Positions 12,531 to 23,699 of a stretch of DNA of 64,000 nucleotides are shown here, one piece after another. The notes under the pieces are model-generated. The model was not told the DNA's origin. It saw only the letters and a program-made list of their open reading frames with translations, and searched no databases. How positions within the stretch are numbered: position 1 is the first letter of the stretch; every line of letters begins with the position of its first letter. This DNA is from Sipunculus nudus (lineage: Eukaryota > Annelida > Sipuncula > Golfingiida > Sipunculidae), in assembly GCA_026874595.1 (NCBI GenBank), contig CM049313.1, positions 21,749,508 through 21,813,507 on the forward strand, read 5' to 3'. A program made the position numbers and the translations under genes.

Positions 12531-12736
12531 CTCTTTTGACTCGCTTACAAAATCCTCGACATGACGGGAGAGCTTTATCCAAAACTGTATATGGTGAAGC
12601 GTAATTCAAACACAGGAACTGGGCCAGTTGCTTGTGACATCCGACTTTCACCAGTGGATAGAATTGATGGACTTCCAGGCCGGCATCCGCTTGACTGGTG
12701 TGGTTGAGATAGTTTGGTACGATGGTCCAGTTATAC
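12531..12736 (-). pseudogene. Frizzled-type cysteine-rich domain exon, probably degenerate
   Basis: Read on the minus strand, this segment encodes about 68 residues that follow the Frizzled CRD signature in order: YN-T--PN-L-H-Q--A, then [18 protein letters not shown], a [10 protein letters not shown] segment and FCKRV. Frizzled CRDs bind Wnt or its lipid outside the cell. Three signature cysteines plus the CR--C pair's partners are visible, but the cysteine expected after Y-P-- is tyrosine (SPY), and the cysteine expected after R-K/Q-G is absent. The segment is bounded by an acceptor (catcacag, AG at 12738-12737) and a donor (AAAGAG|GTGAGG, GT at 12530), entering in phase 2 and leaving in phase 1. 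No exon carrying the first two CRD cysteines was found upstream. It may be an exon of a diverged Wnt-binding protein or a pseudogene; homology is strong, function doubtful. Confidence 0.65.
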
Positions 12737-13075
12737 CTGTGATGATGTATAAAAATTTTGTACATCAACAAAATCAACACTGCCAAAAAAAAAATTCTAT
12801 AAAAGTTAAATTTTTTTAAAATGTTCTTACCATCAGAAAAAAAAATATCTTATGGCGAGAAATTTTCTGAGGAGTGTGACAAGAACAATTTTCTTAGTGA
12901 AAAATAATTGAAGATATTATTTGCAATTTTATTAAACGGGAGACCTCGGGCCGGACTCTTACAATGGGCGGCTTAGTCTTGTTACGGTTCATTGCCTTCA
13001 ACCAGGCGTGTATGTGGCATTCACGTTAACGGAATTTCGCTAGTTTCTCCAGGCACGTCGACGTGTACAGACCCC

Positions 13076-13499
13076 ATGGCAGACATTCAAATGGAATTAG
13101 AAAATTGGCCAGAAACTGTCGGTTTGGAAGCATCAACTGTCGCAAAATTGAAAGAAAATAGTATTTGCAACAAAAGGATTCTTTTATCGTTAACGGACCA
13201 AGATATTTTTTAACTGAATTTGAACATTGGACAACGTACTGCCATTAAACTTGAAGTAAACAGAAAGTCTGCCATGCCGGAAGAAAGTAAGGTTAAGGAC
13301 CAGCAACCAGTAACAACAAAATTACTGCCAAAGGATAAAGCTAAGAACGAGTTGTTGAAGTCACTCGGAGATGACGCACTACCTGCTGCGCTCTCAGGCA
13401 CCTGTCGTATAAATAATGTCTTTACGGGTATAAAGAGGGTTAACGGGTTCATAAGGCATGGGACCCCCGGTCCAACACACTGGCACCCGTCGTATAAAT
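13076..13499 (+). pseudogene. SAM-like, gag-type ORF with one internal stop, fused to satellite
   Basis: An ATG at 13076 in good context (accccATGG) opens a frame beginning MADIQMELENW. Residues about 5-62 resemble a SAM domain (GLE--TV-KLKEN-I--K--LLSLTDQDIF, then LNIGQRTAIKLEV). SAM-like modules of this form occur at the N-terminus of gag proteins of some invertebrate LTR retrotransposons. A TAA at 13211-13213 interrupts the domain; the same frame then stays open through a lysine-rich linker and into the first satellite unit, stopping at about 13499. No protease, reverse transcriptase or LTR pair follows. Upstream ggagacctcgggcc is LTR-like in feel only. It is best called a truncated retroelement ORF or host pseudogene. 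Confidence 0.5.
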
Positions 13500-15684
13500 A
13501 GTGTCTTTACGGGTATATAGAGGGTTAACGGGTTTATAAGGCATGGGACCCCCGGCCCTACTCACAGGCACCTGTCGTATAAATATTGTCTTTACGGATA
13601 TATAGAGGGTTAACAGGTTTATAAGGCATGAGACCCCCGGCCCTACTCACAGGCACCTGTCGTATAAATATTGTCTTTACGGATATATAGAGGGTTAACG
13701 GGTTTATAAGGCATGGGACCCCGGACCTACTCACAGGCACCTGTCGTATAAATAATGTCTTTACGGGTATATAGGGGGTTAACGGGTTTATAAGGCATGG
13801 GATCCCCGGCCCTACTCACTGGCACCAGGCGTATAAATAGTGTCTTTACGGGTATATAGAGGGTTAACGGGTTTATAAGGCATGGAAAACCCGGCCCTAC
13901 TCACAGGCACCTGTCGTATAAATATTGTCTTTACGTGTATATAGAGGGTTAACGGGTTTATAAGGCATGGGACCCCCGGCCCTACTCACTGGCACCTGTC
14001 GTATAAATAGTGTCTTTACGGGTGTATAGAGGGTAACGGGTTTATAAGGCATGGGATCCCCGGCCCTACTCACAGGCACCTGTCGTATAAATATTGTCTT
14101 TACGGGTATATAGAGGGTTAACGGGTTTATAAGGTATGGGACCCCCGGCCCTACTCACAGGCACCTGTCGTATAAATATTGCCTTTACGAGTATATAGAG
14201 GGTTAATGGGTTTATAAGGCATGGGACCCCCGGCCCTACTCACAGGCACCTGTCGTATAAATATTGTCTTTACGGGTATATAGAGGGCTAACGGGTTTAT
14301 AAGGTATGGGACCCCCGGCCCTACTCACAGGCACCTGTCGTATAAATAATGTCTTTACGGGTATATAGAGGGTTAACGGGTTTATAAGGCATTGGATCCC
14401 CGGCCCTACTCACAGGCACCTGTCGTATAAATAGTGTCTTTACGGGTATATAGAGGGTTAACGGGTTTATAAGGCATGGGACCCCCGGCCCTACTCACAG
14501 GCACCTGTCGTATAAATAGTGTCTTTACGGGTATATACGGGGTTAACGGGTTTATAAGGCATGGGACCCCCGGCCCTACTCACAGGCACCTGTCGTATAA
14601 ATATTGTCTTCACGGGTATATAGAGGGTTAACGGGTTTATAAGGCATGGGACCCCCGGCCCTACTCACAGGCACCTGTCGTATAAATATTGTCTTTACGG
14701 GTATATAGAGGGTTAACGGGTTTATAAGGCATGGGATCCCCGGCCCTACTCACTGGCACCTGTCGTATAAATATTGTCTTTACGGGTATATAGAGGGTTA
14801 ACGGGTTTATAAGGCATGGGACCCCCTGCCCTACTCACAGGCACCTGTCGTATAAATATTGTCTTTACGGGTATATGGAGGGTTAACGGGTTTATAAGGC
14901 ATGGGACCCCCGGGCCTACTCACAGGGAACTGTCGTATAAATAGTGTCTTTACGGGTATATACGGGGTTAACGGGTTTATAAGGCATGGGACCCCCGGCC
15001 CTACTCACAGGCACCTGTCGTATAAATATTGTCTTTACGGGTATATAGAGGGTTAACGGGTTTATAAGGCATGGGACCCCCGGCCCTACTCACAGGCACC
15101 TGTCGTATAAATATTGTCTTTACGGGTATATAGAGGGTTAACGGGTTTATAAGGCATGGGATCCCCGGCCCTACTCACTGGCACCTGTCGTATAAATATT
15201 GTCTTTACGGGTATATAGAGGGTTAACGGGTTTATAAGGCATGGGACCCCCTGCCCTACTCACAGGCACCTGTCGTATAAATATTGTCTTTACGGGTATA
15301 TGGAGGGTTAACGGGTTTATAAGGCATGGGACCCCCGGGCCTACTCACAGGGAACTGTCGTATAAATATTGTCTTAACGGGTATTTAGAGGGTTAAGGGG
15401 TTTATAAGGCATGGGACCCACGGCCCTACTCACAGGCACCTGTCGTATAAATATTGTCTTTACGGGTATATAGAGGGTTAACGGGTTTATAAGGCATGGG
15501 ACCTCCGGCCCTACTCACTAGCACCTGTCGTATAAATATTGTCTTTACGGGTATATAGAGGGTAAACTGGTTTATAAGGTATGGGACCCCCGGCCCTACT
15601 CACAGGCACCTTTCGTATAAATAGTGTCTTCACGGGTACATAGAGGGTTAACGGGTTTATAAGGCATGGGATCCCCGGCCCTTC
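13395..15684 (+). repeat. 85-bp satellite, about 27 tandem copies
   Basis: The anchor gtcgtat recurs at 13404, 13489, 13574 and 13659, then at 84-85-bp steps to about 15613. Each unit has the order cacaggcacctg, tcgtataaat, gtctttacgggtatatagag, ggttaacgggtttataagg, catgggacccccggcc. Copies differ by a few substitutions. Because 85 is not a multiple of three, the minus-strand ORFs seen in it shift frame between units and are artefacts. Each unit contains TATAAAT and GTTAAC, but no function can be inferred. The array starts inside the gag-like ORF and ends abruptly at ccggccctt. Confidence 0.97.
14516..15360 (+). repeat. Higher-order repeat: five-unit (425-bp) block duplicated
   Basis: Unit-specific variants recur exactly 425 bp apart: tatacggggtt near 14530 and 14955, accccctgccc near 14821 and 15246, and cccgggcctactcacaggga near 14910 and 15335. 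This shows a recent duplication of a five-unit block (14516-14940 and 14941-15365), probably by unequal exchange. Confidence 0.9.
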
Positions 15685-15689
15685 TAAAC

Positions 15690-16700
15690 TAATAATCGAG
15701 AAAGGCACACCACTTTTCCAGGCGACCGCTGTGACCGGCCCTCTTCACCAGCTGAATTTTTATGTTTACATAAGTAAAATGCACAAGAAACACTGATCGT
15801 TACAAAGCAATAGAATTGTTGCACCTACTGAAACCAGCATTAGGTCCATACAAGCTCGTTGTTTTTAATTCCTCGTATGGTTTGTTGACGAAATCCGTCA
15901 GATCCTGTCCAAATGAATAATCCATGCAGTGCCAACTTCCGGTTCATGTGCAATGATGATAAAAGTTCCGGCTATTCCTCCGCTGATTAATTTGTTCATA
16001 TAAAAAGTGGATTGGAGTTTAAAATTTGAAAACTATATTGGAAAGTTATCCATGCTACAGAAAAGGTGATAATATTAAAATAAAATTGTACAATTCACCA
16101 CACTCTATTTCTCGTTGTGTGACCGTCATGTCCAGTTTGCTTAATGACTAAAACCCGGATGTCGACTTTTGGTATGAATTGAGCTCGCATGAATATGAAC
16201 AAATAAAAGCGTGTAACCATGCACCCTTTTATTAGGTATAAAACGTATGAATGAATTCTAGAAAGAAATATGTGTTACATGACACAAAAATATAAATATG
16301 CAAGTGTATGTACCTTAGCAATTACGAGTGTAGGAATGTCCCTGTGATGGTCATTCCCCCCATCTGTAGACTGATACGCTCGTATTGGTAAGATGCTTCT
16401 AAAAAGATGTGTTTTGTAATATTACTTATATTAACATATAACAAACATACCAAGTCATGACATATCCTATTAAAAAGATGCAGGTACAAACAGATCATAC
16501 ATATACATAGATGTAATTACAAGTGGAAAACAAGAAAGAAGAGGTGTCTGCTGCATTTGCTGATGTCCACTTTGTCAACCGATTTTTATAATGCAAGAAG
16601 TCAAGTGAACATGGGACTCGGCATGTTACACACGACATTCCGTTTTTCGTGCATACCTCAAAACTGTAAACAAATATCCACGTGCATGTCGACCAAGCAA
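15690..16700. other. Non-coding stretch
   Basis: No supported gene. A minus-strand open frame at 16495-16746 contains several cysteines and a TKWTSANAAD segment that I do not recognise; it ends inside the inverted-repeat element at 16710 and is not treated as a gene. Confidence 0.4.
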
Positions 16701-16709
16701 CGGAATAAC

Positions 16710-16794
16710 TAGACTGGTACCCTGCTCTATTATGGCCCTCAGCCAAGCTTAGACTCAGAGCAGTGCTGCCATAATAGAGCGGGGTACCAGTCTA
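16710..16794. mobile_element. 85-bp inverted-repeat MITE with 9-bp target duplication
   Basis: The arms at 16710-16736 and 16768-16794 are 27-bp inverted repeats beginning TAGACTGGTACC and differing at one position. They are separated by 31 bp. The nine bases CGGAATAAC occur directly before (16701-16709) and directly after (16795-16803) the element, as expected for a target-site duplication. A 9-bp duplication is typical of Mutator-like elements; the family assignment is inference. Confidence 0.88.
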
Positions 16795-16939
16795 CGGAAT
16801 AACAACTGTCTGGCCTATAGCAGAGCCGGTTTCTGGCCCATGTGACAGATACATCAAGTGGACCCTAAAACTTTACACCAATCACTACTCTTTACAAAGT
16901 TCATGCTTGCACACAGTTTCTACAAAGAACTGACGTGTT

Positions 16940-17039
16940 CTGTGTGATACAAAGACATTTGCTATGTCTTCACTACTATCCGTGGAGCAAGAGAAGGCAC
17001 AGTGAGCCGTTATACATGGTTAAAATATTGTTGTGACAG
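16940..17039 (+). pseudogene. Helicase exon 1 remnant
   Basis: The frame gives LSVEQEKAQ, an in-frame TGA, AVIHG, an in-frame TAA and then NIVVTG, ending ACAG|GTAACC. This matches the conserved block just before Walker A in PIF1-like helicases. Phase 1 at the donor fits the next exon. The 5' limit is uncertain because a stop lies at 16931. Confidence 0.7.
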
Positions 17040-17762
17040 GTAACCTGAATGATGCAAAAAAATAATTTATATATGCACTGCTATGCCTTGTGTCATATGA
17101 AAATAGGTGTTGTGAAATGTAGTAAAAACAATATTAAATTTCAATATGTGCTGACACAGTGATAGTTTACCAGTGGATATAATCATGCTGTTGTGTACTG
17201 TCAATATCATGTATGTAACCCATATTCCCATAATACATGCATTTTTGAACATGGCATTGGTTATGAAGCCACATGTACAGTGAGAACATGATGGAGATAG
17301 AAATAGTATATTGTAATTTGCATTTGTTTGGTAACACCATTGGCTACAAGTTTGGCTGTGTAACTACTGTAAAAAATGTTTTTGAGAGTACACTCACATA
17401 ACTCTGTATTTACAAACTACAAACCTTCCATGTGACACTGTAAGGATAATGTATATATCCAACAAAACCTATCATACAGGCCACAGACACCTGTTAGAAA
17501 TAAAAACATGACACACAAATGAAGTTCATAATCCCTATATTGTATGAATATTTACAATAATAAATATATTACTATGTCATCTCAGGCAGTCTTCAGTCAT
17601 CCTGAGTGTAATTATCATGTAACACAGAACATAAATGTATAAATAATTATTTCGTGTGCCTCTTGCATTTAAGAAGTTTACCTGTTTGGACAAAATGGGA
17701 ACTGTATGATATGTTCGTGTTGTGCTTTAAGCAAAATCATGGTAATTTCTATTGTTCAATAG

Positions 17763-17904
17763 GGTAAGCTGGAACTGGAAAGACCCTCTGGATGACAGAT
17801 GTGGCCGGACATCTGAGACGGTCTGGGAAAAGTGAGGCTGTGTTGTGTACCACAGGAGTGGCAGCCTTGAACCTCCATGATCAGAAGGCCAGTACTGTGC
17901 AGAG
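17763..17904 (+). pseudogene. Helicase exon 2 with Walker A
   Basis: The acceptor gttcaatag ends at 17762 and the donor GT follows at 17905. The frame reads through AGTGKTLWMTDVAG and ends STVQ plus two bases of an arginine codon. The residue before AGTGKT, usually serine or proline, is a TAA stop at 17765-17767. The exon is hidden because longer open frames here are on the other strand. Confidence 0.8.
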
Positions 17905-19580
17905 GTAATCAACCATGTTATGATTTTGGTATCCAAGCTGTAAAAAAAAACATACAATCACTCACAATGACATTGGACAAGGTTAAAGGTCTGAGTAACA
18001 TGTAAGTGCCAACCATGTTAACAAAAAAGCAGGAAGGAATAATCATCCATGTTTTAAAACATGTAATGTTTGTGTTTTGGTTAAACATGATGTTATTTTT
18101 TGTAAGAAGCATCCATCCTGACTGAAAAAAAAAATTATGTAATAATTGATGTAAAGTATGCTAAAAAAAACAGGCATAACATGAGATATGCGGGGTTGCC
18201 AAAATAATTATACCATCACATTCAGGCAGCAGATCCTACAGTGTTTACAGACAATCAAGAAAGAAAAAAAAATGCAATGTATAAAAAAACAACAAAGGAT
18301 GTCATATATGCTTAATCATCCCAGTTTGAATATAAAATCGGTCAAACATCATATACTGTTGTTCATGGCATATTTATCATCATTATGCTTTATCATTAAT
18401 GGTAACATCTAAATATATGATGCTGTTACATGTGACATTCCTGAGTGGTCAAGGGGTCATGTCCATTAACTATAGTTGATAAACATAACATGAGCACCCA
18501 AACGTTTAAAGTCTCATTTGCAACCAAAAATAAAGTATCGAGCATAAGTTAAGATCATATTTTTCCTGAAGTGCAAATACTGAATGACCAGTAACTTAAT
18601 GTTTAAGAAAAGATACAGCAACAGAAACTGAGTACTGAGTAGTTAAATGTGTGAAGGTGTTGAAAATAAATTAAGTTACTTTATTTATAAGAAATGGCTT
18701 TCATGTATATGTTGACATGGTTTAGATAAGAATTTCAGTATGAATCCTTTTGCCTATATCCTAGCATGAATGTTGAGTCTATTTATAAGGTCATTTTTAA
18801 CTTTGTTTGCCTGTATCATGATTAAAATATAAAAATCTGTTAAATGTCAAGAAAAGCTTAACATGTAAGCCTTACAAAATAAAAGTCAGTCACCCAGTGT
18901 GGATTATTCTGGTATGGCTAAATGATAGAGTACCTTGTCTAGCAATCTTCAACATAACAAAACTGTAGGTTGCCATAATTCCTAAATTGTTTCTATAAAT
19001 ACATAGGCCTGAAAAACATCATTAGAGGATGGAGGTGACATATTGCATACTTCCATTTATATATATTGCTGGAATGATAACGGTAGTCATAACTCCTTTT
19101 ATTGTCCAGTTATTAATTTTCTATATGAATTCTATGATTTCCTGTCCTTTTTTTTAACTTGCACCAGCTAAAAAATGTGTATCGAGTTATATATATTCAA
19201 GAATTTTGAGAAAAAGATATCATGACCTACATTATGTTCCTCATAAGACCCATTATTTCAAGAAAATTGTTAAATGTCAATCACAAACTAAACATTAGGT
19301 CTATATGATTAAGTTTTGTGCATATTCCATGTTTAAAACACATTCAGATGATTATGATTCCTCTGATTTGTCTTACCGTCATTATGTGCAGGTGGAGGCA
19401 GAACTCCAGTTTAGTTTTGGTGATGTAGTATAGTGCAATGCAGGCACTGTCATCTTGAACTGTTCCGCAGTATGTACATCATGGAAAGTAGCATATAATG
19501 TTGACATGGAACTCTGTAGAGAAAAAACAGATGAACTGAATGTGTAGTGTTTGTCAAGCACAGTAGTTAAGAAAATATGA

Positions 19581-19760
19581 CAAAGTGGAACCTGTCATAA
19601 AGACCACCTCCTAATACAGACCACCTGCCATTAATGACCACCCATAAATGAACCATAAGTATTCATATTAGTTATCAGCGGCCTCACCTGTAAGACCAGC
19701 TGTGAATTAAGACCACTTTTGGGAAGTCCCAAGGGTGGTCTAATAAGACAGGTTCCATTG
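19581..19760. mobile_element. 180-bp MITE, pogo/mariner-like ends
   Basis: The left end CAAAGTGGAACCTGTCATAA and the complement of the right end CAATGGAACCTGTCTTATTA are terminal inverted repeats continuing into AGACCACC. Internal copies of agaccacc and gaccaccc repeat the pattern. TA follows the right end, but the left flank is GA, so the target duplication is eroded. TGGAACC plus GACCAC repeats are common in mariner/pogo-derived MITEs; the family is inferred. Confidence 0.7.
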
Positions 19761-20159
19761 TAATTCATATGAATATTTATGATATACATCATTTTAGCTG
19801 CCCTTGCTGCAGTATCTGAGCAAGTGCTGCCATTGTACCATGAGGACCTATAGAGTCTGTGTGCAATCCTAATGTTTGATCTTATTTAGTTATGGTAAAC
19901 CGTTTGTAGCTTATCTGACAATCAGTCATTCTGAGCAATAGTCAACGGTCCATGTCCATCAGTTTCTGTCTGTCTGTCCAGCTGTTAGCGGGGTACAAAT
20001 AGTAACTGTACGGGCTATGATCATGAACCCTATGCAGTCTGATAACTTGTGAAGTGGTCTCTTTGCAGACCTAAAGTTAGATCACTGTGACCAATATTGA
20101 TTATTCTCGGAGTAACAGGGCGTTATTGCACCCAACAGGATAACCTTGTTTGCAGGCCT

Positions 20160-20545
20160 ACATTGGACAAATAACGGCCCAGTCCTGGCACTGATAAAGG
20201 GCAATGTTGGCTGTCATATATTCAACAAAGAATGGGCCAATGGTCAGCAGATCTGATAAAACAATATTGGCTCAACGTAATTTCAATATTGCTCCAAGAT
20301 GTGCTTGTGGATAGGAGTCTCATATAGGTGCTCAACTCTCAGTCATGATTGGGCCGATTTTGTTTTGCTCACTGGTTTGACATGGGCCACTGGTCAACAG
20401 CAATAATGGCCCAATATAGAACTCAGATGGAGCCAATATTGGTTTTTAAAAATTAACCCTTGATTGGCCCTAAATATGAATAGGTCCTATATTCAATAAC
20501 AAGATTGAGCCATTGAGGATTTGTATACATTGGTTTTAAATGGGG
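20160..20545. repeat. Clustered ggccaatattgg-like motifs
   Basis: The motifs gggccaatgg, caatattggctc, gggccactgg, atggcccaatat, gagccaatattgg and ggggccaatata recur about every 30-70 bp on both strands. This is a degenerate palindromic repeat family without coding potential. Confidence 0.5.
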
Positions 20546-23500
20546 CCAATATATAGGATAAATGGAATGACTCACCTGTATCTTAGAATATCTATTGGCA
20601 TATTTGAGTAGCTGTGAAACCCTCAACTGCTGTTCATATAAGTTTGTAAGTCATATATTGGTAGTCACATGAGGTGTGAAACTGTTACTCGATTTGGGCT
20701 CAGTTCGTCAACAGGATATGACAAATGTGCAATATCTATAACAGAAAGGATAATATGCACTGTGTTAAACACTGAACAATCATATGTATGCATTAATACC
20801 TCTTCTGCAGTGTTCAACAAAACATGACCGTGTCAGTTGGTGTGGGTCTATGTAATACTAATATGTTAACCAGGGCCCTCCCACACCTAACATGAAATGT
20901 CCACCTGTGCAGCAGCTGGAAAATGTATGGTGTGTTAAGATATATCATGTGTCACCCTATACATGTACCACCAATGAATATACATATGTTCAATAACAGA
21001 TGGGCTGGACTGCAGGATGGTCGGTATCAGGAAAACGACCTAATTGAACTTGTACCGAAGGATGACCGGTTTGCAGATGTCAGGCGCCGAGCTGCTTGAG
21101 TAGATGTACTAATGATTGATGAGAAATAAATGCTGTCAGCAAATATATTTGATCAACTGAAACTTGTGTGTCGCCTATCTAAGCACACAAATCATTTCTT
21201 TGGAGCCATACAGGTCGTTGCCACAGGTGATTTCTACCAATTGCTACCGGTTGTGAATCCACTTACAGGTGATGAGGGTAAATACTGTTTTACCAGCCAA
21301 AAGTGGGACAATGTGTTTCCACACCATTTTATATTTACAACAGTCCATCGGCAGGCTGACAAATCATTGATAAATATCATACAAGAAACAGCAGTGGGTC
21401 ACATATCAGAGGAGAAATGTATGCTGCTGGAAACATTGAGGAGGCCTTTACCTTCCACTGAAACTCCTGTGCACTTATTTGCCAACAGGTATCAGACAGC
21501 TGTCTACAATGCCAAACAACTGGACCTGATGCAGGGCGAGCAGCACACATACCAAGCAGTGGATCATGCTGATCCTGGGAAAAGAAATTGCTGAAACAGA
21601 TGAGATCACCGAAAATCCTTGCTGTGAAGGATGGATGTCCTGTTATGCTAGTAGAAAATATCAGTAACCAGTTGGTCAACGGCCTGCCGGGAACAGTCAT
21701 CAATGCATCCCAAGAGGAAATAGAAGTGTTCTTTGCATCAATCAATAAAAGGCATGTTTGTGTGAGAGAAAGATTTGACCAATATTCAATGTATGACAGG
21801 AAAATTGTGGCCAGTCGCACAGAATTTCCACTGGAATTATCATTTGGGATGACGTTCCACAAAGCCCAGGGCATGAGACTGTGCAAACCACCGAGTAATC
21901 AGGTTAAACACTTTCAGGACAGGTGTACCATGTGGCTGAAACAGTCGTTGGAATATTGCCGAAAGGACATGCAGTCACATCAGGATGACAGCAGAGCTGA
22001 TGAACAAGGACACACCAGCATACCGTGCCCAGACCTGGATTTAACAGCTGAGTTCACTGAGCAGGAACTGCAGGAAATAGAAGAGCTGGAGCTGGATGAC
22101 CTAATTGCAACAGTCCCCGAGTCACATGATGTTACTGTGCAAAGGCCAGTGACTGTACCAATACATCTGCCATTTGATGCAACTCATCTTTTTAAGAGGT
22201 GTGTTGACATGTCGGTAAGGACACCATGTGAACCAGAAATGACAGCTGCGGGTGATCACCTAAACGAACATAACACACAATTAGTGAAATGGACAGAATC
22301 CAGTACATGCATCTAAAATCCCTCCTGTGTGAATGCATGCCATCCTTGCCTACTGTTAAAACGACACCAAAGCAGTGGACAGATTACCACAGGAAGGTCA
22401 ATTTGTACTTTCTTTCACCAAAGTTTACTTTGACTATTCAGCAGCTATACAACACAGAATCCATATCAGATGCTCAACGCCACCTAGCAGTTAAAATGGT
22501 TCTTGGTATACAAAATGAGCTGTTACAGATTACACAAGAGGAAGTAACAAGTGAAGTGGGCACATCAAAACAGGTCGCACAACATGAAATGCTACCAGCT
22601 GGATGAGGCAAGGTGTGATATGTAGGTGGTATGTGTATTGCTAAGCAGCACCACACTTCAAGGAATTAGTGTCACGCAACCTGTTCAACCCAAAACAGAA
22701 AACCAAGGTTGCAAAATGGATGAGAATGGTTGACATGCTAGACAGCATGAGGTCAACGTACACGATATTGGCTGACAGCTCTGCAGAGCCTAAGACCCTA
22801 TCTCAGACTGAAAGGGAACAGAATATGCACCGTGGACTGATCCATATTACAGATCAGTGTGCAAATTTGTTCTGCATGGTGACCTCGTGTATCCCACGAA
22901 CACTCAAAGGAAGCCCTGGCAATCCAATGAGAAGCTCTCCTGCAATATGTGATGACGCATGCAGACAGTCTCCAAATGTGACAGAGACTCATATATGAAA
23001 TACTGGATCCAGTATTGACAAGATTCATTAAAGTCAATGCCAAACAGTTTAGGAAAGACCTAAAGGATGAATTCAACTTAGTGAAAAGGCAAGCCCATCG
23101 CAAACAAATATTAGCAAAGAGTGAAAAGGCCAAAGCACGAGCTGGCAAGGATACAATGAGGGATATTTTGATGGACAGGAGTAAGAAGCATGCATCATCT
23201 CGTGTCAAATTAAAGGTACTCACCAAAGATAATGTGAACTATTTTATAGGATCAGGAGTCACTAAAAAAGAGCTCCACCAATTACGTAATGCATATAATG
23301 TGCATTACACCAATAAAGATACAAAGCAACAACTGAATGATCAGTTCAGGGGAGCAATTCATAAGGAGGGTATGTCCTGTATGCCAAATGATGTATTTCC
23401 AAGTACGTCTAGTGGTCATTGTGCACATGCAACAACGACAGGCAGCAAAAGGACAGATAAAGGAAAAGGCAAGGGTAAAGGTAAAGGAAAGACAGCAAAA

Positions 23501-23699
23501 ACAATATGCGTGTAGTCACTGCATGAACCAATATGATGAGACAGAATATGAGCCTTGGATCCAGTCTGATCTGTGTGATTTATGGTGGCACAAGGAGTGT
23601 GGGCAGATGATGAGTGGGAAAGGATACAAGGTGAAGATAAAATTTTGGGTTGCAACCATTGCATAGCAGCCAAGAAAATACAGAGAGCTAAATAGATGT

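Larger units (their letters stand above)
17912..20990 (+). other. Large helicase intron (3.1 kb)
   Basis: Lies between the donor at 17905 and the acceptor AG at 20998-20999. It holds an inverted-repeat MITE (19581-19760), a dispersed repeat copy (19965-20130) and a stretch of repeated ggcccaat/attggcc motifs (20160-20545). No exon is recognised within it. Confidence 0.6.
16940..23694 (+). pseudogene. PIF1-type helicase with C-terminal PHD finger, transposon-type, decayed
   Basis: Three exons agree in splice phase. Exon 1 (to 17039) has the N-terminal LSVEQEKAQ motif and NIVVTG. Exon 2 (17763-17904) has Walker A AGTGKT and TTGVAALNL. Exon 3 (from 21000) continues with RWAGLQDGRY, motif II (LMIDE at about 21112), motif III (GDFYQLLPV at about 21228) and motif VI (TFHKAQG at about 21856). 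PIF1 enzymes are 5'-3' DNA helicases. After the helicase comes a long acidic and then basic region (22000-23500) without recognised domains. A PHD finger follows (CSHC, WIQSDLC, WWHKEC, CNHC) ending at a TAG near 23694; one of its zinc ligands is serine. Stops lie at 17003, 17021, 17765, 21097 and 21127, with frameshifts near 21590, 22310, 22930, 23510 and 23620. It faces the transposase at 26467-30099. Helicase identity is firm; its mobile-element origin is inferred. Confidence 0.85.

Noticed and set aside
13395-15684. CRISPR-like regular repeat array
   Set aside because: Units are fully tandem without unique spacers, and the DNA is eukaryotic.
13558-15708. Minus-strand ORFs with repeated MPVSRAGGPMPYKP-like blocks
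   Set aside because: They come from the 85-bp satellite; the period is not a multiple of three, so frames shift between units and copies are not conserved as protein.
16495-16746. Cysteine-containing minus-strand frame of 83 codons
   Set aside because: It runs into the 85-bp MITE at one end and TA-rich sequence at the other; no recognised domain.
22798-23226. Minus-strand ORF of 142 codons (also 21377-21886 minus)
   Set aside because: Shadows of the plus-strand helicase gene, whose frames carry the conserved motifs.
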